A DNA stretch of 64,000 bases from Streptomyces nymphaeiformis. GTDB taxonomy: Bacteria > Actinomycetota > Actinomycetes > Streptomycetales > Streptomycetaceae. The stretch covers positions 310,001 through 374,000 of the forward strand of contig NZ_JACHJY010000004.1 of the NCBI RefSeq assembly GCF_014203895.1. Direction: 5' to 3'. Position 1 is the stretch's first letter, and the number at the start of each line of letters is the position of its first letter. The position numbers and the translations under genes were made by a program. Below the pieces are notes generated by a model that made no database searches, was not told the DNA's origin, and saw only the letters and a list, made by a program, of their open reading frames with translations. Of this stretch, positions 33,207 to 41,682 are shown in pieces.

Positions 33207-36200
33207 TGGTGGACTGGGGTGGTCTGGTCGACAAGGGGATCGACAAGATCGGCGACGGCATCGACCGAGGCAAGGAACTCGTCGGCGAGGGCATCGACTT
33301 CGCGACCGACAAGACCGGTCAGCTCCTGGACAAGACGGGCGCGCACGACTGGGCGGACGCAGTCGAGGACTGGGGTGACGGCGCCGCCTCCTCGCTCGGT
33401 GCGGAGGTCGGGGAGCAGCAGCTCGGGCAGACCGAGGACGCGGACGAGCTGATCCACGGCAAGCCGGAGAAGATCGCCGGGACGGTGCAGAACCTCCGGG
33501 ACTTCCAGAAGGCGTTCGACCTGGTCGGCGGCGGGATGAAGCAGCTGGACTCCGGTCACTGGAAGGGCGCGGCGGCCGACGGGTTCCGGGCGGCGTTCGA
33601 GACCCTGCCGACCGACTGGCTGCGCGCCGCCGACGCGATGGAGAACGCGGCCAAGGCGCTGGAGACGTACTCCCACGCCATCGTGAGCGCGCAGGGCAAG
33701 GCGCGTGAGGCGATAGCCCTGTACGAGGAGGGCGACGCCGACTCGAAGGCCGCCACCGAGACGTACGAGAAGAAGGTCGCGGCCTACAAGGCGGCGAGCG
33801 ACAGCGAATCCCCCCTCCCGGACCCCGGCGATTTCACCGACCCCGGCACGGCCAAGCGGCAGCGCGCCCAGGAGATCCTGAACGACGCGCGGAAGGCGCG
33901 CGACGAGGCCGCGGAGGCCGCGAGGACGGCGGTGAGCGCGGCCCTCGCCCACGCGCCCAAGGAGCCGAAGGGCCGCGATCGGGTCAAGGCCGAGCTGATG
34001 GACTACGGCCTGGGCGCCGGCATCGAGCTGGCCCACTTCGGCGGTGGCATCGTCAAGGGCACGGCCGGCCTGGTCGATTTCGTCCGCTCGGTCAACCCGA
34101 CCGACCCGTACAACCTGACCCACCCGGCGGAGTACTACAAGGGCGTCAACATGACGCTCGCCGGCCTGGTGTCCACGGCGGCCAACCCGGACCGGGCGCT
34201 GCAGGGCGCCTGGGAGGCGTTGAAGGGCGACCCGTCGGAGTTCTTCGGCCGCATGGCACCGGAGCTGATCGGCACGAAGGGCACCGGGCTGCTGCGCGGG
34301 GGCGTGCGCGCCGCGGTGAAGAACGGCGTGGAGCACCTGCCGGAGGGGAAGAGGCCGCGCGGGGTACGCGGGGACCACGAACAAGACCCGCACAGCAACG
34401 GCAAGACGTGCCGCGAGACGGTGTGCAAGAGCGATCCTGTCGACATCGCCTCCGGCCGGATGCTGCTGCCGCAGACCGACATCGCCCTGCCCGGTTCGCT
34501 GCCCCTCGTCTTCCGCCGCACCTTCGACTCCTCGCGCCGCTCCGGCCACTGGTTCGGCCCGACGTGGTCGTCGACGATCGACCAGCGGCTTGAGATCGAC
34601 GCCGAGGGAGTGATCTTCAGCTGCGACGAGGGCAGCCTCCTCGCCTACCCGCACCCGGCGCCCGGCGTCCCGGTCATGCCCACGCACGGGCGGCAGTGGC
34701 CCCTGGACCGGGTCGAGGACGGCTACACCGTCACCGACCCCGAGACCGGCACGGTCCGGCACTTCGTCGACCACGGCGACGAACGCGCGCTCCTGGCCCA
34801 GATCGACGACCGCAACGGCCGGTGGATCACGTTCGAGTACGACGAGTCGGGTGCGCCGACGGCGATCGTCCACCACGGCGGGTACCACCTGAAGCTCACG
34901 ACGAGCGGGGGCCGGGTGACCGCGCTCCATCTCGCGAGGGCGGCGAAGGACGGATCGGACCAGGAGATCCTGCGGTACGGCTACACCGACGGCCACCTCA
35001 CCGAGGTCGTGAACTCCTCGGGCCGTCCCCTCCGCTTCGGCTGCGACGAGCACGGCCGCATCACCTCGTGGACCGACACCAACGGAAGCCGCTACGACTA
35101 CGTCTACGACGACCAGGACCGCTGCACCTACCAGTCGGGCGCGAACGGCCACCTGGAAGCCACCTTCACCTGGGACGACCTCGATCCCGCGACCGGGCTG
35201 CGCACGACCACCCTCACGAACGGCCTGGGGCACACCGAGCGCCACCTGATCAACGAGCGCAACCAGGTCGTCGCCGAGATCGACGCGTTGGGCGCGGTCA
35301 CACGCTACGCGTACGACCGCCACAACCGCCTGCTGTCCCGGACGGACCCACTGGGCCACGTCAGCCGCACCACGTACGACGAACACGGCCGGCCGACGAC
35401 GATGGAGCGCCCGGACGGGCGCCAGGCACGGGCGGAGTACGACGGCCGCGGCTTCCCGGTCCGCATCACCGGCACCGACGGCAACGTCACCCGCCAGACC
35501 TTCGACGAGCACGGCAACCGCACGTCGGTGACGACCCCTTCCGGCGCCCGAACGGAGTTCGCGTACGACGAGTCGGGCCGGCTGACGTCGATGACGGACC
35601 CGCTCGGCGCCACCACCCGACTGGTCCTGGACGCCCGTGGACTCCCCGTCGAGATCACCGACCCGCTGGGCGCCACGACGCGCTACGCACACGACGCCTT
35701 CGGCCGCACGGTCGAGGTGACGGATGCCCTGGGCGCGGTCACGCGCCTGGATTGGACGGTCGAAGGCCGCCTTGCGCACCGGACGGCACCCGACGGCACG
35801 GTGGAGTCCTGGACGTACGACGGCGAGGGCAACTGCCTCACCCACACGGATGCACTGGGCGGCACGACCCGCTTCACGTACACCGACTTCGACCTGCCGA
35901 CCTCCCGCACGGCCCCGGACGGCGTCCGCTACGAGTTCGCCCACGACGCGAACCTGCGCCTGACCCGGGTGACCGCACCACAGGGTCTGACCTGGGACTA
36001 CACGTACGACCCGGCGGGCCGGCTGGTCTCGGAGACGGACTTCGACGACCGGACGCTGGGCTACGCATACGACGGGGCAGGACGTCTGACCTCCCGCACG
36101 AACGGTCTCGGGCAGTGCGTCCGCTACACGCACAACGAACTCGGCCAGACCGTCCGCAAGGACGCGGAGGGCGTGGTCACCGCCTACGAGTACGACCTCT

Positions 36201-37936
36201 TCGACGAGCTTGCGTCGGCCACCGGTCCGGACGCGACGCTGATACGCCTCCGCGACCGTTACGGCCGTCTGAAGTCCGAGACGGTCAACGGCCGAACGCT
36301 GACGTACGCGTACGACGAAGCGGGCCGCCGGGTGGGCCGCACGACGCCGGGCGGGTCGGTCAGCACGTGGTCGTACGACGGGGCAGGCCGCAGGACGAAG
36401 CTCACGGCTTCGGGTCGCGACATCGCCTTCTCTCTCGACGCCCTGGGGCGTGAGGTGGACCGCACGGTCTCGAACTTCGTGTCGCTGACGTCGTCGTACG
36501 ACGCGATGAACCGCCTGACGGCTCAGGAGGTCACCTCGCGCGGGAGCCGTCTTCAGCATCGCTCGTACACCTACGGCGCAGGCGGCGGTCTCATCGCCAT
36601 CAGCGACGCGCTCTCCGGAGCACGTGGCTTCGACGTGGACTCGGCCGGTCGCATCACGGCCGTCCATGCCCAGGGCTGGACAGAAAGATATGCCTACGAC
36701 GACGCTGGAAATCAGATCGAGGCCTCCTGGCCGACCACGCACCCGTCCCATTCCGCAACGGGCACACGCACCTATGAAGGCACGCAGATCACCAGAGCGG
36801 GTGCCGTCCGCTACGAACACGACGGCCAGGGCCGGATCGTCCTGCGCCAGAAGAACCGTCCCTCCCGAAAGCCCGACACCTGGCGCTATGAGTGGGACGC
36901 GGAAGACCGTCTAACGTCGGTGACGACACCGGACGGGTCGGTCTGGCGGTATGCGTACGACCCCCTGGGCCGCCGAATATCCAAGCAGTCTCCTTTTGAG
37001 ACGGTTTACTTCACCTGGGACGGCACGACCCTTTGCGAACAGACGACCGCGAACGTCGTCCTGACCTGGGAACATGCCGGCCTGCGGCCGATTTCCCAAA
37101 CGGAACGCCGCACAGACACGGACGACGAGCGCTTCTTCGCCATTGTCACCGACCTGATAGGCGCCCCGACGGAACTCATCGACGAGTCCGGGGACTTGGC
37201 CTGGCGGACTCGCACCACCCTGTGGGGCACGACGTCATGGAATCGCGACGCCACCGCGTACACCCCGCTCCGCTTCCCAGGCCAGTACTGCGACCCCGAA
37301 TCAGGCCTCCACTACAACTACTTCCGCTACTACGACCCTGAATCCGCTCGCTACCTCAGCCAGGACCCCCTCGGCCTCGCCCCGGCACCAAACCCCGCGG
37401 CATACGTCCACAATCCTCTTCTGTGGGCCGATCCGCTCGGACTCCTCCCCTGCAAGAAGAACGAGCCCGACGATCCTACGTGGGACGGTAGGGTTGTTTA
37501 CGGTGAACTGGACGGACTCGGCCGGCCGACGGGAATGCACGCCACGCTGGGAGACGACATGATGGGGAAGAATCCCACCGACCCGCACGGCGACCCTCCT
37601 GGCTGGAAGAAGGACATGGGATACAACCGGGCCCACCTCCTCGGCGCACAGCTCGGCGGATCCAATTACCTCCCAGAGAACTTCGTCACCATGCATTCCT
37701 ACGCGAACTCCCCCGTCATGCGTCATATCGAGAATCAAATCAGGGCCGCGGTCGAGTCCGGAGAGACCATCCAATACAGCGTCACCCCTCGATACATCGG
37801 GAGCGAAAAAATCCCCATCGGTGTGCACATCGAGGCTTACGGCTCGGACGGCTTCCAATTCACTCAGCACAGAAGCACCGGAATCACTGAGTCAGGAAAC
37901 AATGCGTTCATACCCAACAAGAAGCGGGGCGGCTGA
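33206..37936 (+). CDS. RHS-repeat polymorphic toxin with C-terminal DNA/RNA non-specific endonuclease
   Basis: A 1576-residue protein. Residues about 1-400 are helical (VDKGIDKIGDGIDRGKELVG, then WXG-like HWKGAAADGFRAAFETLPTDWLRAADAMENAAKALETYS), an N-terminal export region of type VII style. From about 405 (DPVDIASGRMLLPQTDI) to 1370 are the DUF6531 segment and many YD repeats (Y-x-Y-D, RxxxxDxxG) that make the RHS shell, ending in the core RYLSQDPLGL and WADPLGL. Residues 1416-1576 are a variable tip of the Endonuclease_NS_2 type, with H1477 in YNRAHLLGAQLGGSN and N/E residues in MHSYANSPVMRHIENQIR. It should kill rivals by degrading nucleic acid. The tip is less G+C-rich than the core, a sign of tip exchange. 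Confidence 0.93.
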   Translation: MVDWGGLVDKGIDKIGDGIDRGKELVGEGIDFATDKTGQLLDKTGAHDWADAVEDWGDGAASSLGAEVGEQQLGQTEDADELIHGKPEKIAGTVQNLRDFQKAFDLVGGGMKQLDSGHWKGAAADGFRAAFETLPTDWLRAADAMENAAKALETYSHAIVSAQGKAREAIALYEEGDADSKAATETYEKKVAAYKAASDSESPLPDPGDFTDPGTAKRQRAQEILNDARKARDEAAEAARTAVSAALAHAPKEPKGRDRVKAELMDYGLGAGIELAHFGGGIVKGTAGLVDFVRSVNPTDPYNLTHPAEYYKGVNMTLAGLVSTAANPDRALQGAWEALKGDPSEFFGRMAPELIGTKGTGLLRGGVRAAVKNGVEHLPEGKRPRGVRGDHEQDPHSNGKTCRETVCKSDPVDIASGRMLLPQTDIALPGSLPLVFRRTFDSSRRSGHWFGPTWSSTIDQRLEIDAEGVIFSCDEGSLLAYPHPAPGVPVMPTHGRQWPLDRVEDGYTVTDPETGTVRHFVDHGDERALLAQIDDRNGRWITFEYDESGAPTAIVHHGGYHLKLTTSGGRVTALHLARAAKDGSDQEILRYGYTDGHLTEVVNSSGRPLRFGCDEHGRITSWTDTNGSRYDYVYDDQDRCTYQSGANGHLEATFTWDDLDPATGLRTTTLTNGLGHTERHLINERNQVVAEIDALGAVTRYAYDRHNRLLSRTDPLGHVSRTTYDEHGRPTTMERPDGRQARAEYDGRGFPVRITGTDGNVTRQTFDEHGNRTSVTTPSGARTEFAYDESGRLTSMTDPLGATTRLVLDARGLPVEITDPLGATTRYAHDAFGRTVEVTDALGAVTRLDWTVEGRLAHRTAPDGTVESWTYDGEGNCLTHTDALGGTTRFTYTDFDLPTSRTAPDGVRYEFAHDANLRLTRVTAPQGLTWDYTYDPAGRLVSETDFDDRTLGYAYDGAGRLTSRTNGLGQCVRYTHNELGQTVRKDAEGVVTAYEYDLFDELASATGPDATLIRLRDRYGRLKSETVNGRTLTYAYDEAGRRVGRTTPGGSVSTWSYDGAGRRTKLTASGRDIAFSLDALGREVDRTVSNFVSLTSSYDAMNRLTAQEVTSRGSRLQHRSYTYGAGGGLIAISDALSGARGFDVDSAGRITAVHAQGWTERYAYDDAGNQIEASWPTTHPSHSATGTRTYEGTQITRAGAVRYEHDGQGRIVLRQKNRPSRKPDTWRYEWDAEDRLTSVTTPDGSVWRYAYDPLGRRISKQSPFETVYFTWDGTTLCEQTTANVVLTWEHAGLRPISQTERRTDTDDERFFAIVTDLIGAPTELIDESGDLAWRTRTTLWGTTSWNRDATAYTPLRFPGQYCDPESGLHYNYFRYYDPESARYLSQDPLGLAPAPNPAAYVHNPLLWADPLGLLPCKKNEPDDPTWDGRVVYGELDGLGRPTGMHATLGDDMMGKNPTDPHGDPPGWKKDMGYNRAHLLGAQLGGSNYLPENFVTMHSYANSPVMRHIENQIRAAVESGETIQYSVTPRYIGSEKIPIGVHIEAYGSDGFQFTQHRSTGITESGNNAFIPNKKRGG

Positions 37937-38005
37937 CGAAAGCAGTCGAATGAATCCAGGCCCCACCGTCCGGACCTATCGCATCTCAGAAACAGGCCTC
38001 CCGAC

Positions 38006-38539
38006 ATGAGCAACGCCATTCCGCGTCTTCTTGAGATCTTCCCGGCACCGACCGAGTCCCGCCAGAAGGATTGGGGCGACGTGGAGCGGAGCCTTGGGGA
38101 TGAGCTTCCCTCCGATTACAAGGAGCTCATCCGCCTCTACGGAGGCAGCAACTGGGACGACTATCTGTACGTCCTCGAGCCAGGCTGCCCGAATGAGAAT
38201 TACGACCTGATCGAATGGGCCAGGAATCAGACCGAAGACCTGGAAGACCTATGGGAGTTCGAGAAGAAGCCTGCCGAGTTGGAAGTCGAGGGGGCCCGGG
38301 TTATCCCATGGGCGACGACAGACAACGGGGAATGTCTCTACTGGCTTGTTCGGCCCCGGCTCCGGCCGGACCAGTGGACAGTCATGGTGAACGAGGCGCG
38401 CGGCGACCGATGGGAACATTTTCCCGTTTCCTGCACACAGTTCCTCGCGTCTTCACTTTCCGGGGAGCTGCGCTCGAACATCCTCTCCTCCTTGTTCCCT
38501 CGCACTCCGCATGAGTTCCGCCGCCTCCGCGCGGTCTGA
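38006..38539 (+). CDS. SMI1/KNR4 (SUKH) family immunity protein
   Basis: A 177-residue acidic protein of the SUKH fold: DWGDVERSLGDELPSDYKELIRLYGGSNWDDYLYVLEPG at the start, then VIPWATTDNGECLYWLV. SUKH proteins are the most common immunity partners of nuclease-tipped RHS and contact-dependent toxins. Its position 69 bp after the toxin and its lower G+C content, like that of the toxin tip, mark it as the cognate antidote for the endonuclease domain. The acidic surface fits binding to a basic nuclease. Confidence 0.9.
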   Translation: MSNAIPRLLEIFPAPTESRQKDWGDVERSLGDELPSDYKELIRLYGGSNWDDYLYVLEPGCPNENYDLIEWARNQTEDLEDLWEFEKKPAELEVEGARVIPWATTDNGECLYWLVRPRLRPDQWTVMVNEARGDRWEHFPVSCTQFLASSLSGELRSNILSSLFPRTPHEFRRLRAV

Positions 38540-38550
38540 CGACGCGACGC

Positions 38551-38586
38551 GAAGGGCCCGGAATCCGAGAGGTTCCGGTGCCTTCT
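38551..38586 (+). terminator. Terminator after the immunity gene
   Basis: GAAGG and CCGGAA at 38551-38562 pair with TTCCGG and CCTTC at 38573-38585, with a two-base mismatch in the stem, about 12 bases after the stop, followed by a few Ts. Confidence 0.55.
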
Positions 38587-38719
38587 TCAGGTGTCGGCCA
38601 GGTGGGGCAGCGGTCTCTCGACCGGTTTGCGGGGCTGGATGTTGGGCTCGTCGGCGAGGAGCATGACGATGCGGTCGACGCCCGGGGCGATGCCGCCGTG
38701 CAGCGGGGCGCCGTACTCG
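38587..38719 (-). pseudogene. Fragment duplicated from the 3' end of aspS, with in-frame deletion
   Basis: Bases 38637-38719 equal 39875-39957 in aspS except for one position. Bases 38616-38636 resemble aspS 39754-39775, so 99 bp (33 codons) between two GGATGTT copies of aspS (39776 and 39875) are missing here. The encoded stretch reads [20 protein letters not shown], then ADEPNIQPRKPVE, and stops at 38587. It cannot work as a synthetase. It is joined to the neighbouring DUF1266 pseudogene and marks an old rearrangement at the edge of the toxin locus. Confidence 0.85.
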
Positions 38720-39596
38720 CCGAACTCCTCCTCGTCGAAGTGGAGGCAGCGACCCGGAGAACTCAGCCCAGGAGCGGTAGTTGGTGCGTACGAGGCGGCC
38801 GGCCCGGATGATGGCGGCCTCGCTCTCCGGGAAGGTGCAGTAGCCGGCGGCCAGACCCCAGCGAGCCATGGCCGAGGCGCGGCCGTAGTCCCAGGCTTCG
38901 GTGGAGTGGACGTACGCACCCTCCGGCAGTAGGCCGTCGGCCCGGAAGCGAGCCTCGTAGCGGGTGATCCGGCCGATGAGCCGGTGGACTCCGTCGACTC
39001 TGCGGCGAGGTGGGAGGGCGAGGTGGCGCGACCCCGCGTCACGCCATCGGGGGTCAGCCGTGGCTCGGTGGCCTCCTCCGCACACAGACGAACCACGCGC
39101 GCCGCGGCCGCCCGCCAGTGGTCCGCGGAGACGGTTCCCGCGAAGTCCCGGGCCAGGGGATGCGGACGACGCCGTGGGCCAGGCCGACGGGCCGGTCGCT
39201 CTTCTCGAAGTGGTACCGCCACAGGGCCCGCCCCTCCGGAGTCGCAGGCAGGACTCCCTCGCACGGGCTGCCTGGGTTCACCACGAGGTACGCCGGGTCC
39301 CCGGGCTCCCGGACCCTTTCGAACCACCCCAGGTCGCGGATGACGAAGACCGGATCCGGAACGGGGGCGGGCAGCATGCCGGCGGTGTGGACGGCCAGGC
39401 ACGCGGATCGCGTCCGTGGGTCCCGGTACGGACTGAAGATCGTCACGTCGGGTTGATCCGCCGTGTGCCGCGGCTGCGGGGGGTGCAGGTCCGCGACCGA
39501 GTCGTAGTAGACGGGCCAGTTGCCGCGCAGTCGTGCCTCGTACGGTCCGCGTTCGATGGCGCTGGGTGGCTGCCAGTAGCCCGCCAAAGCCTCCAT
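38720..39596 (-). pseudogene. Frameshifted DUF1266-domain gene
   Basis: Read on the minus strand, three segments in different frames join into one protein: MEALAGYWQPPSAIERGPYE to HGVVRIP (39596 to about 39157), ARDFAGTVSADHWRAAAARVVRLCAEE (to about 38995), and VDGVHRLIGRITRYEARF to RASAMARWGLAAGY, then AGRLVRTNYRSWAEFSG (to about 38756). The last part has the DUF1266 pattern (WDYGRA, ARWG, AGRL, SWAEF). Two or three frameshifts are needed, so it is a decayed gene unless the assembly has indels. Its 3' end runs directly into the aspS fragment. Confidence 0.75.
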
Positions 39597-39649
39597 GCAC
39601 AAGATTGCACGAGGGACGGAAGGGCGATTCGCGTGGCGGAAGCAGAAGA

Positions 39650-39677
39650 GGCCCGAAACCATGTGTGGTTTCGGGCC
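39650..39677 (-). terminator. Terminator of aspS
   Basis: A perfect 12-bp stem (GGCCCGAAACCA at 39650-39661 with 39666-39677) and a TGTG loop, 21 bases after the aspS stop, followed on the minus strand by a pyrimidine-rich CTCTTCTGCTT. Confidence 0.85.
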
Positions 39678-39698
39678 CCTCTTGTGTTCGGGGGGGGC

Positions 39699-41513
39699 TT
39701 AGCGGCCCGCCTCCGGGTGGACCGACTCCGTCACCGGGCGGTCCTCCGTCTTCTTCTCGACCGGCTTGCGGAGCTGGATGTTCAGTTCGCGCAGGCGGGA
39801 CTCGTCGAGTTCCGTCGGGGCGCCCATCAGGAGGTCCTGGGCGTTGCCGTTCAGCGGGAAGGCGATCGTCTCGCGGATGTTGGGCTCGTCGGCGAGGAGC
39901 ATGACGATGCGGTCGACGCCCGGGGCGATGCCGCCGTGCGGCGGGGCGCCGTACTCGAAGGCGCGGAGCATGCCGGCGAACTCGGACTCGACGGTCTCGC
40001 GGGAGTAGCCCGCGATCTCGAAGGCCTTGAACATGATCTCGGGCTCGTGGTTCCGGATGGCGCCGGAGGAGAGCTCGATGCCGTTGCAGACGATGTCGTA
40101 CTGCCAGCCGAGGACGTCCAGCGGGTCCTGGGTCTCCAGGGCCTCGAGGCCGCCCTGCGGCATGGAGAACGGGTTGTGCGAGAAGTCGATCTTGCCGGTC
40201 TCCTCGTCCCGCTCGTACATCGGGAAGTCGACGATCCACGCGAAGCGGAAGACGTTCTCCTCGAACTGGCCGGCGCGCTTGGCGGCCTCGACCCGGACCG
40301 GGCCCATGATCTTGGAGACCTCGTCGAACTCGCCCGCGCCGAAGAAGATCGCGTGGCCGGGAGCCAGGCCGAGGCGCTCGGTGAGGACCTTGACGTTCTC
40401 CTCGGTGAGGAACTTGGCGATGGGGCCGGTGAGGGCGTTCTCCTCGCCCACGCGGACCCAGGCCAGGCCCTTCGCGCCCAGGGAGACCGCGAAGTCGCCG
40501 AGGGAGTCGAAGAACTTGCGCGGCTGGTCGCCGGTGTTCGGGACGGCGAGCGCGCGGACGTGCTTGCCGGCGAAGGCCTTGAACTCGGACGCCTCGAAGA
40601 CGTCGGAGATGTCGACCAGTTCGAGGTCGGTGCGCAGGTCCGGCTTGTCGTTGCCGTACTTGAGCATCGACTCGCGGAACGGGATGCGCGGGAACGGCGA
40701 GGTGACGTGGCGGCCGCCGCCGAACTCCTCGAAGAGCTCCGTCATGAGCTTCTCGATCGGCTGGAAGACGTCCTCCTGCTCGACGAAGCTCATCTCGACG
40801 TCGAGCTGGTAGAACTCGCCCGGGGAGCGGTCGGCGCGGGCGTCCTCGTCGCGGAAGCAGGGCGCGATCTGGAAGTACCGGTCGAAGCCGGAGATCATCA
40901 GCAGCTGCTTGAACTGCTGCGGCGCCTGCGGCAGCGCGTAGAACTTGCCCGGGTTCAGGCGGGACGGGACGACGAAGTCGCGGGCGCCCTCGGGGGAGGT
41001 CGCGGCGAGGATCGGGGTCGCCATCTCGTTGAAGCCGAGGGCCACCATCTTGGAGCGGATGGAGGCGATGACGGCGGAGCGCAGCATGATGTTGCGGTGC
41101 ATGCGCTCGCGGCGCAGGTCGAGGAAGCGGTACTCCAGGCGCCGCTCCTCGTTGACACCGTCGTCGGTGTTGATGGTGAAGGGGATCTGCTTGGCGGCGC
41201 CGAGGACCTCGACCTCGGCGGCCTCGATCTCGATCTCGCCGGTCGGCAGCTCGGGGTTGACGTTCTCCGTGCCGCGGGAGACGACCTTGCCGTCCACGCG
41301 GACGACGGTCTCCTTCGTCAGCTTGTCGAGAACCTCGGCGGCGGGGGTGCCGGGCCGGGCGACGAGCTGCGTGATGCCGTAGTGGTCGCGCAGATCGATG
41401 AAGAGGATGCCGCCCAGGTCGCGCCGATTGTGCAGCCAGCCGCTCAGCCGGACGTCGGTGCCGACGTCAGAGGCGCGGAGCTCGCCGCAGGTGTGGGACC
41501 TGTACCGATGCAT
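39699..41513 (-). CDS. aspS: Aspartyl-tRNA synthetase
   Basis: A 604-residue class II synthetase. An OB-fold anticodon domain ([23 protein letters not shown], about 20-105) is followed by the catalytic core with motif 2 [19 protein letters not shown], the bacterial GAD insertion (about 290-420) and motif 3 [13 protein letters not shown]. It has the bacterial-type length and may charge tRNA-Asp only or also tRNA-Asn; no gatCAB or asnS is in view. ATG 41511-41513. The divergent SpoIIE-type gene starts 169 bp away; a 20-bp imperfect palindrome at 41565-41584 lies in that gap. A truncated copy of its 3' end lies at 38587-38719. Confidence 0.97.
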   Translation of the reverse strand: MHRYRSHTCGELRASDVGTDVRLSGWLHNRRDLGGILFIDLRDHYGITQLVARPGTPAAEVLDKLTKETVVRVDGKVVSRGTENVNPELPTGEIEIEAAEVEVLGAAKQIPFTINTDDGVNEERRLEYRFLDLRRERMHRNIMLRSAVIASIRSKMVALGFNEMATPILAATSPEGARDFVVPSRLNPGKFYALPQAPQQFKQLLMISGFDRYFQIAPCFRDEDARADRSPGEFYQLDVEMSFVEQEDVFQPIEKLMTELFEEFGGGRHVTSPFPRIPFRESMLKYGNDKPDLRTDLELVDISDVFEASEFKAFAGKHVRALAVPNTGDQPRKFFDSLGDFAVSLGAKGLAWVRVGEENALTGPIAKFLTEENVKVLTERLGLAPGHAIFFGAGEFDEVSKIMGPVRVEAAKRAGQFEENVFRFAWIVDFPMYERDEETGKIDFSHNPFSMPQGGLEALETQDPLDVLGWQYDIVCNGIELSSGAIRNHEPEIMFKAFEIAGYSRETVESEFAGMLRAFEYGAPPHGGIAPGVDRIVMLLADEPNIRETIAFPLNGNAQDLLMGAPTELDESRLRELNIQLRKPVEKKTEDRPVTESVHPEAGR

Positions 41514-41682
41514 CGTCGTTCATCCAGTCTTCGGGATCTTGGGGTCGGCGGCTGCCTTGTGGCCCCTGTCACAGATGTCACAGGACACGAGGGCAGACCC
41601 ACCCAGAGTACCGGCCGGTCCAAGATCGCATTTCGAATAGTGTCGGTGGCGACCTGCTGTCCGATATTCATAAAGTGGGGCA

